Made by a program: the position numbers and the translations under genes
Assembly: GCA_900763995.1 (NCBI GenBank)
Contig: CAAFMK010000191.1
Location: 1 to 12,666, forward strand
Source: an uncultured Oscillospiraceae bacterium
GTDB taxonomy: Bacteria > Bacillota > Clostridia > Oscillospirales > Oscillospiraceae
Reading direction: 5' to 3'
Length of the DNA: 12,666 nt
In this document: one piece after another, positions 1 to 7,507 of the stretch
Layout of the letters: the number at the start of each line of letters is the position of its first letter
How positions within the stretch are numbered: the stretch's first letter is position 1
The notes under the pieces: generated by a model
The model's input: the letters and a program-made list of their open reading frames with translations, nothing else
The model's database searches: none
What the model was told of the DNA's origin: nothing

Positions 1-31
1 ATACTCGATGGGAGTATCCTGGAGATTTTTT
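1..31. other. Inverted repeat at window edge, possible truncated terminator
   Basis: The arms ATACTC and GAGTAT (1-6 and 12-17) form a perfect 6-bp inverted repeat around GATGG. On the plus strand it is followed by CCTGGAGA and a run of six T. The left side is cut off by the window edge, so the stem may be longer. It could terminate a plus-strand gene to the left, or lie just beyond the end of the minus-strand operon. No T-run follows in the minus direction inside the window. Low confidence. Confidence 0.25.
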
Positions 32-45
32 ATGGCTATATCGAA

Positions 46-1074
46 TTACAGAGCCTGAATATCTGCAATGAGCTGGTCAATATCCTCATCACTGGTTGAC
101 CATGCCACACAAAACCGCACAGCTGTGTGGGATTCATCTGGCTTACACCACCAGCAGGTGGCGTATTTCTCACTGAGACGGGCAAGGGCATCATCAGGGA
201 TGATGGGGAATTGCTGGTTTGTAGGGGAGGGGAGAAGAAGCTCCCACCCCTTGTCCAAAAATGCCTGCTGTAGGCGCAGAGCCTGAGCCACAGCCTTCTG
301 GCCGATCTGCTGATACAGTCCGTCGGTCATCAGCGCCTCAAACTGTACCCCCAGCAGACGGCCCTTGGCCAGCATACCGCCACGCTGCTTCATCAGATAG
401 CGAAAGTCTGACTTCAATGCCTCATTGGTAATGACCACAGCCTCACCAAACAGGGCACCAGCCTTGGTGCCGCCCAGATAGAACACATCGCACAGCCGGG
501 CAATATCTGGCAGAGTGAGGTCAGAGGATGCCAGACCGTAGGCCAGCCGGGCACCATCTAAAAACAAGGTCAGATGGTTGCGGTGGGCGGCCTGACTGAT
601 GGCCTCCAGCTCAGCCCGGGTGTAGGCCGTTCCAAACTCGGTGGGGTGGGAGAGATAGACCATGCCGGGCTGTACCTTGTGCTCCACACTGGGATCGGTG
701 TAGTGGGCGTGGCACAGCTGGTCGATCTGGTCGGCAGTGAGCTTGCCATCGGCAGAGGGGACAGGGAGGATCTTGTGTCCGGTGGCCTCCACTGCACCAG
801 TCTCATGGTCATTAATATGTCCCATCTCGGTGCTGATAACACCCTGATGGGGCCGCAGGGCGGCGGCAATGACCGTCATATTGGTCTGGGTGCCGCCTAC
901 CAGAAAGTGTACATCGGCCTGAGGTGCCTGACACAGCTCCCGAATCAGTTGGGCGGCGTGGTCACAGTGTTCGTCACAGCCATAGCCGGGACAGGCCTCC
1001 AGATTTGTGGAGACCAGAGCCTCCATAACCTTGGGATGGGCCCCGGTGGCGTAGTCACATTCAAAGCGAATCAT
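46..1074 (-). CDS. ltaE: Low-specificity L-threonine aldolase / beta-eliminating lyase family PLP enzyme
   Basis: This 342-residue protein is a fold-type I PLP enzyme of the threonine aldolase family, which cleaves L-threonine or L-allo-threonine to glycine and acetaldehyde. Visible landmarks are the N-terminal FECDYATGAHPKVMEAL segment, VGGTQTN (59-65) of the phosphate-binding region, INDHETGA with His90 in the cofactor-stacking position, FLDGARLAYG with Asp173 for the pyridine nitrogen, and FYLGGTKAG with Lys204 as the Schiff-base lysine. Length is normal for the family. The start is set by a perfect AGGAGG (complement 1083-1088) eight bases upstream. That site directly abuts the pheT stop (gap 15 bp), so the gene is probably translated from the pheST transcript. 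Close relatives act on other beta-hydroxy amino acids, so the substrate is not certain. No clear terminator follows before the window edge. Confidence 0.88.
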   Translation of the reverse strand: MIRFECDYATGAHPKVMEALVSTNLEACPGYGCDEHCDHAAQLIRELCQAPQADVHFLVGGTQTNMTVIAAALRPHQGVISTEMGHINDHETGAVEATGHKILPVPSADGKLTADQIDQLCHAHYTDPSVEHKVQPGMVYLSHPTEFGTAYTRAELEAISQAAHRNHLTLFLDGARLAYGLASSDLTLPDIARLCDVFYLGGTKAGALFGEAVVITNEALKSDFRYLMKQRGGMLAKGRLLGVQFEALMTDGLYQQIGQKAVAQALRLQQAFLDKGWELLLPSPTNQQFPIIPDDALARLSEKYATCWWCKPDESHTAVRFCVAWSTSDEDIDQLIADIQAL

Positions 1075-1089
1075 GGCAGGAACCTCCTT

Positions 1090-3795
1090 TTAGCGCAGAA
1101 CTGCGTCACAGTGCTGCTTCAGGGTATCCAAAATGGACTTCACATCGGCATCGGCCTCGTCTGCGGTGAGGGAGCGGTCATCGGCCCGAAGCACCAGATT
1201 AAAGGCCACAGACTTCTTGCCCTCATCAACCCCCTTGCCGCGGTAAATATCAAACAGTGCGACCTCTTTGAGCAGGTGACTGCCGCCCTTGCGGATGGCA
1301 GCTTCCAGAGCACCCACAGTAACTGACTCATCACATACCACAGCGAGATCACGGGTCATGGCGGGGAACTTGGGCAGGGGGACATACTCAGGATCAGCCC
1401 CCTGGGCCTCCATCAGGGCATCCAGTGACAGTTCAGCGCAGTACAGCTCCCCATCTACACCGTAGTTTTGTGCGGCCAGAGGATGGATCTGTCCCAGAAT
1501 ACCAATGTAGCGATCTCCACACCACACAGTGGCACAGCGGCCGGGGTGGTAGGAGTTCTCAGAGGGGGTACCAGTTGGGCACTTAAAACACACATCCTGA
1601 GCGCGGATCTCTTGAAGCACCGCCTCAACAGCACCCTTGAGGGTGAAGAAGTCCATATCCTCCCCATAGGCACCCATAGAGAGCAGCTTACTCTCTTGGG
1701 CCAGACCATCTGGGTCGCCAGGGCGGTAGATGCGGCCAACCTCGTAAAGGCGGGCGGACTTGTTGCGGTAGTTGTAGTTTCGGGTCAGGATCTCCAGCAT
1801 AGAGGGCAGGACAGTGGTGCGCATGATGGAGGTATCCTCACCCAGGGGATTGAGGATCTTTAGGCTGTTGCGCCCCTCATAGTCTGCGGGCCAGAGGATC
1901 TTATCGTAGTAAGTGGGGGAGATAAAGGAGTAGGTAATGATCTCATCATAGCCGCAGGCCCGGCACACGCTGCCCAGCCGCTGCTCCATGCGCTGCTCTG
2001 GGGAGTAGCCGCCCTGGGTGGTCTCACCCCGTACCAGAGTGGAGGGGATGTTATTGTACCCATAGAAACGGGCGACCTCCTCCGCCAGGTCAGAGTAGTG
2101 GGCCACATCTCCACGCCAGGAGGGGACAGTGACGGTGTCTCCCTCAATGGTGAAGCCCAGCTCCTTCAAAATACGCACCATCTCGTCCCGCTCCACATCG
2201 GTACCCAGCAGAGCGTTGATTTTTTCGGGGCGCAGGGCCAGTGTGGTGGGGTGGGGGACATAGTTGAGAATGTCAATGACGCCATCCACCACTTCGCCAG
2301 CGCCCAGCAGCTCCACCAGCTCACAGGCACGGTTGACAGCGGGCAGGGTGTTCATGGGGTCAAGCCCCTTCTCAAACTTGCCGCTTGCCTCTGTGCGCAT
2401 ACCCAGAGACAGTGCGCCCTTGCGGATACAGGTGCCGTCAAAGTTTGCAGACTCAAAGACCACATCCACGGTATCGGAGACGATCTCAGAGTTTTCACCG
2501 CCCATGATACCGGCAAGACCCACGGCCCGGGTGTCGTCAGCAATGACCAGGTGGTTGGCAGTCAGCTTGCGCACATTGCCATCCAGTGTGGTCAGCTCCT
2601 CCCCCTCCTGGGCCAGACGGACAACGATCTTGCCGCCCTTCACATAGCGGTAGTCAAAGGCGTGCATGGGCTGACCGTACTCCAGCATCACATAGTTGGT
2701 AATGTCCACAATGTTGTTGATGGGGCGCACACCCATGGCACGCAGCCGCTCCCGCATCCACTTGGGGGAGGGGCCGATTTTCACATTGCGCACCATGCGG
2801 GCGGTATATCGGGGGCAGAGGTGCTCTGCGGGTGTCTCCACATCCAGCAGCTCCACCAGATCACCCTCAGCCCCCCCTTTTACCACAGGCTCGTGGAGAC
2901 GGAGAGGGGCGTGGAAGGTGGCGGCAGCCTCCCGGGCCAGACCGATGATGGAGAGACAGTCGGGGCGGTTGGGGGTGATTTCAAACTCCACCACATGGTC
3001 ATCTGCACCGATAATGGACTTGATGTCATCTCCGGGCTTGATGCCCTCCTCATTGAGGACAAAGACACCATCGGGGATACAGTGGGGGAACTCCGCCTGC
3101 TGGGCGTGGAGGTCGGCCAGGGTGCAGATGGTGTCGGTCTTGGTGTTGTAGGCCACCAGATCCCCCTTGTGGAGGTTCATACAGCAGGTGGACAGGACAG
3201 TATGCCGACCATTCATCTCCACTTCCAGTTCCACATCATAGCAGCCGTAGCTGGTGGGGTGGACATACAGGACTTCCGCAGCCACCACAGGGCCAAAGAC
3301 CTTATCTCCAGCCTTGATGTCGGCGGGGATGGAGGGCTTGTCCTTGTCCAGGGGCTTGTAGTCCCCTAAAATGGCGGCGGCGGTGATGACACCATAGGGG
3401 AAGTCCCGGGTGCCAAGGCCCAGCTCGCCAAGGCTGCAGAACATACCGTTGGACGCTGCCCCGCGCAATTTGCCCTTCTCAATTTCCACACCGCCGGGCA
3501 GAGTGGACTTGTGGAGGGCCACAGGCACCAGATCCCCCTCATGGAGGTTCCAGGCACCGGTGACGATCTGGATGGACTCAGCCTGTCCAGCATCCACCTG
3601 ACAGATCCACATATGGTCGGAATCGGGGTGGCGCTCCATGGACAGGATACGGCCCACCACCACATTAGAAATTTCAGCACCCAGATCGTGGGTCAGCTCC
3701 ACCTTGGAGCCAGACAGGGTCATCGCCTCTGCAAATTCCTTGTCGGAGGCATCGACGGTGACAAACTCGTTGAGCCATTTACGGGATAGATTCAT
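1090..3795 (-). CDS. pheT: Phenylalanine-tRNA ligase beta subunit, with extra OB-like insertion
   Basis: Beta subunit of the cytosolic (alpha-beta)2 enzyme that charges tRNA-Phe; it holds the tRNA and the editing site. Order of domains: N-terminal MNLSRKWLNEFV; EMAP/OB tRNA-binding fold from about residue 40; B3/4 editing domain about 316-500, including ESANFDGTCIRKGALSLGMR-type sequence; B5 domain about 505-585 ending EEVARFYGYNNIP; inactive catalytic-like core about 590-800; C-terminal FDX-ACB domain about 805-901 starting LPKFPAMTRDLAVV. At 901 residues it is about 100 longer than the usual 790-810. The excess lies around residues 137-240, between NGMFCSLGELGLG and the PDGVFVLNEE segment that normally follows closely. 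In this insert, residues 170-214 resemble residues 45-90 and share the box NLH-x-GDLV. The gene follows pheS by 18 bp with its own GAGAGGAG site, so the two are cotranscribed. Confidence 0.97.
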   Translation of the reverse strand: MNLSRKWLNEFVTVDASDKEFAEAMTLSGSKVELTHDLGAEISNVVVGRILSMERHPDSDHMWICQVDAGQAESIQIVTGAWNLHEGDLVPVALHKSTLPGGVEIEKGKLRGAASNGMFCSLGELGLGTRDFPYGVITAAAILGDYKPLDKDKPSIPADIKAGDKVFGPVVAAEVLYVHPTSYGCYDVELEVEMNGRHTVLSTCCMNLHKGDLVAYNTKTDTICTLADLHAQQAEFPHCIPDGVFVLNEEGIKPGDDIKSIIGADDHVVEFEITPNRPDCLSIIGLAREAAATFHAPLRLHEPVVKGGAEGDLVELLDVETPAEHLCPRYTARMVRNVKIGPSPKWMRERLRAMGVRPINNIVDITNYVMLEYGQPMHAFDYRYVKGGKIVVRLAQEGEELTTLDGNVRKLTANHLVIADDTRAVGLAGIMGGENSEIVSDTVDVVFESANFDGTCIRKGALSLGMRTEASGKFEKGLDPMNTLPAVNRACELVELLGAGEVVDGVIDILNYVPHPTTLALRPEKINALLGTDVERDEMVRILKELGFTIEGDTVTVPSWRGDVAHYSDLAEEVARFYGYNNIPSTLVRGETTQGGYSPEQRMEQRLGSVCRACGYDEIITYSFISPTYYDKILWPADYEGRNSLKILNPLGEDTSIMRTTVLPSMLEILTRNYNYRNKSARLYEVGRIYRPGDPDGLAQESKLLSMGAYGEDMDFFTLKGAVEAVLQEIRAQDVCFKCPTGTPSENSYHPGRCATVWCGDRYIGILGQIHPLAAQNYGVDGELYCAELSLDALMEAQGADPEYVPLPKFPAMTRDLAVVCDESVTVGALEAAIRKGGSHLLKEVALFDIYRGKGVDEGKKSVAFNLVLRADDRSLTADEADADVKSILDTLKQHCDAVLR
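3067..3405 (-). repeat. PheT insertion resembling a second degenerate copy of its OB fold
   Basis: This part of pheT encodes about residues 131-243 and interrupts the normal end of the tRNA-binding domain. Its segment VVAAEVLYVHPTS...NLHKGDLVA (170-215) lines up with VVVGRILSMERHPDS...NLHEGDLVP (45-91) at nearly equal length. The DNA of the shared box is almost the same in both places: plus strand 3154-3178 and 3527-3551 differ at only two of 25 bases. The boundaries are by eye. A duplicated and diverged OB strand set is an inference; a chance likeness of a lineage-specific insert remains possible. Confidence 0.5.
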
Positions 3796-3813
3796 AGTTG
3801 ATACACTCCTCTC

Positions 3814-4839
3814 TCAGAACTGTTCCAAAAAGCGAACATCATTTTCGAAAATCAGGCGCAGGTCAGCAATTTTGAACCGGCGCATAGCGGTGCGCTCCAG
3901 ACCAATGCCGAAGGCCCAGCCGGAGTACTCCTCGCTGTCAATACCTGCCATCTCCAGCACCTTAGGGTGAACCATGCCAGCGCCCAGCAGCTCGATCCAG
4001 CCCTCACCCTTACAGGTGGGACAGCCAGCACCGCCGCACTTGTGGCACTGTACATCCATCTCACAGGATGGCTCAGTAAAGGGGAAGTGGTGGGGGCGGA
4101 ACCGGGTGACTGTGTTCTCACCATACAGCTGTTTGACCACGGTGTTTAAGGTGCCCTTCAAATCGGCCATGGTGACATTTTTGTCGATGACCATACCCTC
4201 CACCTGATGGAACATGGGGGAGTGGGTGGCGTCCACCTCATCCTTGCGGTACACACGGCCAGGGGCGATGATGCGAATGGGCAGGGACATGGTGTCCATA
4301 GCCCGGATTTGCATGGGGCTGGTCTGGGAGCGGAGCATCACCCGGCTGTCGGTGTCGAAGTAGAAGGTGTCTGACCAGTCACGGGAGGGGTGGCCCTCCT
4401 CGGCGTTGAGGCGGTCAAAGTTGTACTCAGCCAGCTCCACCTCGGGGCCGTCCAGTACAGTAAAGCCCATCCCCACAAAAATGTCCTTAATCTCATCCAG
4501 GGCGATATACATGGGGTGCTTGTGGCCCAGCTTTACGGGCTTTCCAGGTATGGTCACATCCAGGGCCTCAGTGGCAAGGCGCTGCTCCAGAGCCTTGGCC
4601 TCCAGCTGTTTTGAGGTCTGCTCAATGGCCTGCTCCAGGGCGGCACGCACCTCATTGGCCAGCTGTCCCATAGCGGGGCGCTCCTCAGCGGACAGCTTAC
4701 CCATGCTCTTTAAAACAGCGGTGAGCTCTCCTTTTTTTCCCAGATACTGGACACGCAGGGCATCCAGAGCGGCAGAGTCATGAGCGGATGCGAAGGCATC
4801 CAGAGCTTCAGTACGAATTTTTGCTAACTGCTCTTTCAT
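3814..4839 (-). CDS. pheS: Phenylalanine-tRNA ligase alpha subunit
   Basis: Catalytic alpha subunit of phenylalanyl-tRNA synthetase, forming Phe-AMP and transferring Phe to tRNA-Phe. The 341-residue length is standard. An N-terminal coiled-coil region (about 1-95) is followed by the class II core: HPMYIALDEIKDIFVGMGF (motif 1 area, 108-126), IRIIAPGRVYRKDEVDATHSPMFHQVEG (motif 2, 188-215), FTEPSCEMDVQC, and GWAFGIGLERTAM (motif 3, 307-319). A four-cysteine cluster C265/C268/C273/C276 (CHKCGGAGCPTC) sits between motifs 2 and 3, as in many bacterial PheS, and may bind zinc. AGAGGAG lies eight bases before the ATG. It lies 102 bp after the deacetylase gene, with only a weak 5-bp hairpin without a T-run in the gap, so read-through from the T-box leader is expected. 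Confidence 0.98.
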   Translation of the reverse strand: MKEQLAKIRTEALDAFASAHDSAALDALRVQYLGKKGELTAVLKSMGKLSAEERPAMGQLANEVRAALEQAIEQTSKQLEAKALEQRLATEALDVTIPGKPVKLGHKHPMYIALDEIKDIFVGMGFTVLDGPEVELAEYNFDRLNAEEGHPSRDWSDTFYFDTDSRVMLRSQTSPMQIRAMDTMSLPIRIIAPGRVYRKDEVDATHSPMFHQVEGMVIDKNVTMADLKGTLNTVVKQLYGENTVTRFRPHHFPFTEPSCEMDVQCHKCGGAGCPTCKGEGWIELLGAGMVHPKVLEMAGIDSEEYSGWAFGIGLERTAMRRFKIADLRLIFENDVRFLEQF

Positions 4840-4941
4840 GTGGTTATCTCCTCTTTCTTTTGTAGTGAATGATGGATGGCCTGGTGCATCAGTCCTTACA
4901 GGGCGTCATACAGGCATAGCCTGGAACAGAAACGGAATCCA

Positions 4942-5967
4942 TCAGGGTAAAAAATTGCTGGGGGGTTCAGCCATGGAAACATTGTATCGCGGCATACTGT
5001 AAAGCCCCTTCGAGATGTTGGCAGAACCATACTTTGTGGTCACAGACACAGAGAAGTTTTCCTGAATAAAGCCAGTGGCCCAAGGTTCAGTCTGCCCATG
5101 TGGATAGGCGAAGAACTGGACATCTACCCCCAAATTCTCCTGGATCAAATCAATGCTTTTTTGAATATCAGAAAAGATTCGGGTCTCATAGTCCTGCCTT
5201 GTCTCATTTTTCATGCGCTTGATACCTCTGGGATTCTCTTTGTGGGAATCGTAGGTGTGGGAGCCAATTTCCACCAGACCGGAGTCGATCATCTCCTGAC
5301 ACATGGCCCAGGTGAGGGCATCCGACTTGCCCTGCGCTGTTCCCTCTACCACCAGAGAGATGACGGCCTTGCTCTGAAATTCCTGAAGCAGGGGGTAGGC
5401 CAGATAGTAGTTGCTGATATACCCATCATCAAAGGTGAGCATCACAGCCTTTTCAGGCAGAGGCACCCCGGCCACCAACTCACTGGGTAGTACAGTGGTG
5501 TAGCCGTTGTCTTTCAGCCACTGTAAGTCTGTACGGAGTCGGTCAACAGTCAGTGTCCAGGGATTCAGGCCCTTCCCATCCCCCTCAACAAAGTGGTGGT
5601 ACATGAGGATATACAGCTTGTGATTGGCAGGTGCAGGGTTGGAAGGTTTTTTCTCTGGCACTGGCTTTGGCTCTGGGGACGGGGGTGGTGCCGGTTTCAA
5701 CATTGGCAGGGTATTCAGATTGATGTGTATGGGAATGGGAAAGCTGCACAGGTAGATATGGTCGGTCATCCAACTGGGTATTTGCGTATAGTTGTCTGTC
5801 TGGGCCATATTGGGAAGAGAAGCGGCCACAGGCACAACTGGGGAGACAGAGGCACCCACATGGTCTCTCTGATCCGAGGTGCTGACCCCCGATACAGCAT
5901 AGACACACGGGGAGGAGGACAGAAGCAGACACAAGATAAGGGATAGCAGAGCAAGACGGCGATTCAT
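4942..5967 (-). CDS. Secreted polysaccharide deacetylase (NodB homology, CE4 type)
   Basis: A 341-residue exported enzyme predicted to remove N-acetyl groups from peptidoglycan or another surface glycan. The start at 5967 (MNRRLALLSL) is chosen over the in-frame ATG at 6000 because AAAGGAG (complement 5976-5982) sits nine bases before it and a signal peptide begins there. Residues 1-24 form the signal peptide with a likely cut after VYA. About 91-115 is a Pro/Lys/Glu-rich linker (PAPPPSPEPKPVPEKKP). The NodB domain runs from about 118: LMYHHF, LTFDDGY with metal/base Asp180-Asp181, SHTYDSH with metal His237 and His242, and FAYPHG at 287-291. SSPC at residue 21 is not a good lipobox, so it is probably not a lipoprotein. 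It is the first gene after the phenylalanine T-box, an unusual place for a cell-wall enzyme. Substrate is not determinable here. Confidence 0.92.
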   Translation of the reverse strand: MNRRLALLSLILCLLLSSSPCVYAVSGVSTSDQRDHVGASVSPVVPVAASLPNMAQTDNYTQIPSWMTDHIYLCSFPIPIHINLNTLPMLKPAPPPSPEPKPVPEKKPSNPAPANHKLYILMYHHFVEGDGKGLNPWTLTVDRLRTDLQWLKDNGYTTVLPSELVAGVPLPEKAVMLTFDDGYISNYYLAYPLLQEFQSKAVISLVVEGTAQGKSDALTWAMCQEMIDSGLVEIGSHTYDSHKENPRGIKRMKNETRQDYETRIFSDIQKSIDLIQENLGVDVQFFAYPHGQTEPWATGFIQENFSVSVTTKYGSANISKGLYSMPRYNVSMAEPPSNFLP

Positions 5968-6030
5968 AACACATACTCCTTTACAATTTTGAAGCAGCAC
6001 AATATGTCAGGAATAACACAGATGGAAAAG

Positions 6031-6068
6031 AAAAAAGCCCCTCGTCCTCATCCTATGGGACGAAAGGC
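6031..6068 (-). terminator. T-box regulatory intrinsic terminator
   Basis: Read on the minus strand, GCCTTTCGTCC (complement 6058-6068) pairs along 11 positions, two of them G-U, with GGACGAGGGGC (complement 6037-6047), leaving a 10-base loop. TTTTTT follows at once (complement 6031-6036). The terminator lies just after the T-box core and before the deacetylase start, so it gates the whole operon including that gene. Confidence 0.93.
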
Positions 6069-6264
6069 AAACCTTCCGCGGTACCACCCGCATTCGCACA
6101 GATGTGCGCACTCAAAACCCCTGTAACGGAGGGCCAGACCGTCCTTACCTCTAAGGCTGCTCCCGGGCGAACCAAGGGACACACTTCAAACAGGCTTTCA
6201 GCCGGTGACCTGGTCTCTCTAACAAGTGCAAACTCCCTATTTTCCCGTTCCACACAACTTTATA
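6031..6264 (-). promoter_or_regulatory. T-box riboswitch leader, phenylalanine (UUC) specificity
   Basis: The minus strand holds a full T-box leader. The T-box core GGGTGGTACCGCG is the complement of 6077-6089. Upstream are Stem I hallmarks: AGAGAG (AG bulge), GGTCACCGGCTGAAAG (distal T-loop region), and arms GCACTT/AAGTGT and GGGA/TCCC that pair. Between TCCC and CCCG of the lower stem lies TTGGTTCG, so the specifier is best read as TTC (complement 6169-6171), coding for Phe, which agrees with pheST downstream. Uncharged tRNA-Phe should pair with the specifier and T-box, favour the antiterminator and permit transcription. Specifier placement is by hand folding; the T-box itself is certain. 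Confidence 0.93.
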
Positions 6265-6271
6265 CTTCTTA

Positions 6272-6300
6272 CTTATACCATAAACTTTATGGTATTGCAA
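6272..6300 (-). promoter_or_regulatory. Sigma-A-type promoter of the T-box operon
   Basis: On the minus strand a -35 box TTGCAA (6295-6300) and a -10 box TATAAG (6272-6277) are exactly 17 bp apart. TGG precedes the -10, giving an extended TGnTATAAG element. A start site about seven bases on, near 6264, puts the leader directly in front of Stem I. The spacer is almost wholly occupied by a perfect palindrome (separate entry). Confidence 0.75.
6275..6295. promoter_or_regulatory. Perfect 21-bp palindrome inside the promoter, candidate operator
   Basis: The half-site ATACCATAAA is followed by one central C and then its exact reverse complement. It spans from the last base of the -35 box into the -10 box of the T-box promoter. 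A further CCATAAA half-site occurs at 6312-6318 in the same orientation, 34 bp from the left half. The size and symmetry fit a dimeric helix-turn-helix repressor site. No regulator gene is present in the window, so the protein is unknown. Confidence 0.5.
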
Positions 6301-6741
6301 TAGGAAAAGCGCCATAAATCCTCATTGGCTGTCCAGTGGTGTTGATGTGCTTTGTGAAAAGCTGAAAGTTTCGTCTTTTTTACAGGGAGCGGTATCTGCT
6401 GGGGTTAACGATACTGGGAGTCCACAAGGGATTCCTGGGGTTTCGCCCTGCATCGACTGGCTCACTGCGGCAAATTCGTCAATTTCTTAGTTTTCAGATA
6501 TACCCCAGATTATAAGATGGAAAGGGGCCGGGTGAATGGACAAATATATCCATGTGTGGTAGAATTGAGAAAAATGGGCCGGATTCCTCAAGAGGCGGTG
6601 CCGCCAGCAGACACGATGGTACATTCCATGGTGGATCGCATCTGTAAGGAGGCCCTGTCCATCTGTTTGAGGGGGATCTGCCCAGGGTATATGAAACAGT
6701 CAATGGCCAACAGGCACAAGGGTAGTACGGAGGGGATTTCC
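6301..6741. other. Gene-free divergent region between T-box promoter and smsC
   Basis: About 440 bp with no confident gene. It must hold the smsC promoter. A TATAAG at 6511-6516 is a possible -10 on the plus strand, but the matching -35 (TTAGTT, 6487-6492, 18-bp spacer) is weak. No tRNA or riboswitch fold was recognised. From 6517 to 6741 the smsC frame stays open for 75 codons ahead of the chosen ATG. GTG at 6532 has a GGAAAGGGG in front, but the peptide resembles nothing I know and is not part of SufC-type proteins. Confidence 0.5.
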
Positions 6742-7470
6742 ATGCTGGAGTTACAGCACATCAGCTACGAAGTGGAGCAGGATGGGGACAACAAAGGGAT
6801 CCTGCACAATATCAATTTGACCATTCAAGAGCGGTTTGTCGCCATCACGGGGCCAAATGGGGGTGGAAAATCCACCCTGGCGAAGATGATCGCTGGTATT
6901 TTGACCCCAACTGAGGGACGCATCCTTTTGGATGGGGAGGACATTACCGGGCTGGATATTACACAGCGGGCCAGACGGGGCATCAGCTTTGCCTTTCAGC
7001 AGCCGGTGCGCTTCAAGGGTCTGACAGTGAAAGATCTGATCACCCTGGCCAGTGGAAAAAATATTGGCGTGCCAGAGGCCTGCAACTACCTGTCTGAGGT
7101 GGGACTGTGCGCAAAGGACTATATCGACCGGGAAGGGGATGGCTCTTTGTCTGGAGGAGAGCTCAAGCGGATCGAGATCGCCATGATCATGGCACGCAGC
7201 ACCAAGCTGTCCGTCTTTGATGAGCCGGAGGCGGGGATCGACCTGTGGTCGTTCAGTAACCTCATTCAGGTGTTTGAACATCTGCATGAAAAAATCAACG
7301 GCTCTATTCTGATCATCTCCCACCAGGAGCGGATCTTGAACATTGCAGACCGCATTATTGTTTTGGCAGATGGTCAGGTGCAGCAGGATGGCCCACGCAA
7401 GGACATTTTGCCTGGACTTCTGATGGGTGAGCCAGGGGTATGCAGCGCTCTGACAGACAAGATACGATAA
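6742..7470 (+). CDS. smsC: SufC-type Fe-S assembly ATPase (SmsC)
   Basis: A 242-residue cytosolic ABC-type ATPase that works with its SufB/D-like partner in iron-sulfur cluster assembly. It is not a transporter: there is no membrane partner. Motifs in order: Walker A GPNGGGKST (37-45), Q-loop FAFQQPVRFKGLT (Gln86/87), signature LSGGELKRIEIA (136-147), Walker B LSVFDEPEAGID (156-167) and H-loop His194 in ISHQE. The SufC-typical GGELKR and DEPEAGID/DLWS features separate it from transporter ATPases. The start at 6742 is supported by GGAGG at 6729-6733; the open frame continues upstream to 6517, but that part lacks family likeness. The next gene begins 37 bp downstream and is its partner. Known family: SUF-like minimal system (SmsCB) of anaerobes and archaea. 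Confidence 0.92.
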   Translation: MLELQHISYEVEQDGDNKGILHNINLTIQERFVAITGPNGGGKSTLAKMIAGILTPTEGRILLDGEDITGLDITQRARRGISFAFQQPVRFKGLTVKDLITLASGKNIGVPEACNYLSEVGLCAKDYIDREGDGSLSGGELKRIEIAMIMARSTKLSVFDEPEAGIDLWSFSNLIQVFEHLHEKINGSILIISHQERILNIADRIIVLADGQVQQDGPRKDILPGLLMGEPGVCSALTDKIR

Positions 7471-7507
7471 AAGGGCAAAGGACAAGCCGCTGAGGAGGAT
7501 GTTTCTT

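Noticed and set aside
574..1326. Long plus-strand open frame opposite the aldolase and pheT
   Set aside because: It lies antisense to two clearly recognised genes and spans their junction; the peptide has no recognisable features. The same applies to the 423-codon frame at 2098-3369 opposite pheT.
4840..4941. CAGGC/GCCTG hairpin between the deacetylase and pheS as a terminator
   Set aside because: The stem is only 5 bp and is followed by TATGACG rather than a T-run.
6053..6317. Small ORFs on both strands across 6053-6317
   Set aside because: They cover the T-box leader and its promoter; the RNA structure explains the sequence.
6751..7485. Minus-strand 244-codon frame opposite smsC
   Set aside because: It is the mirror of a gene with complete ABC ATPase motifs and has no sensible start site or domain.
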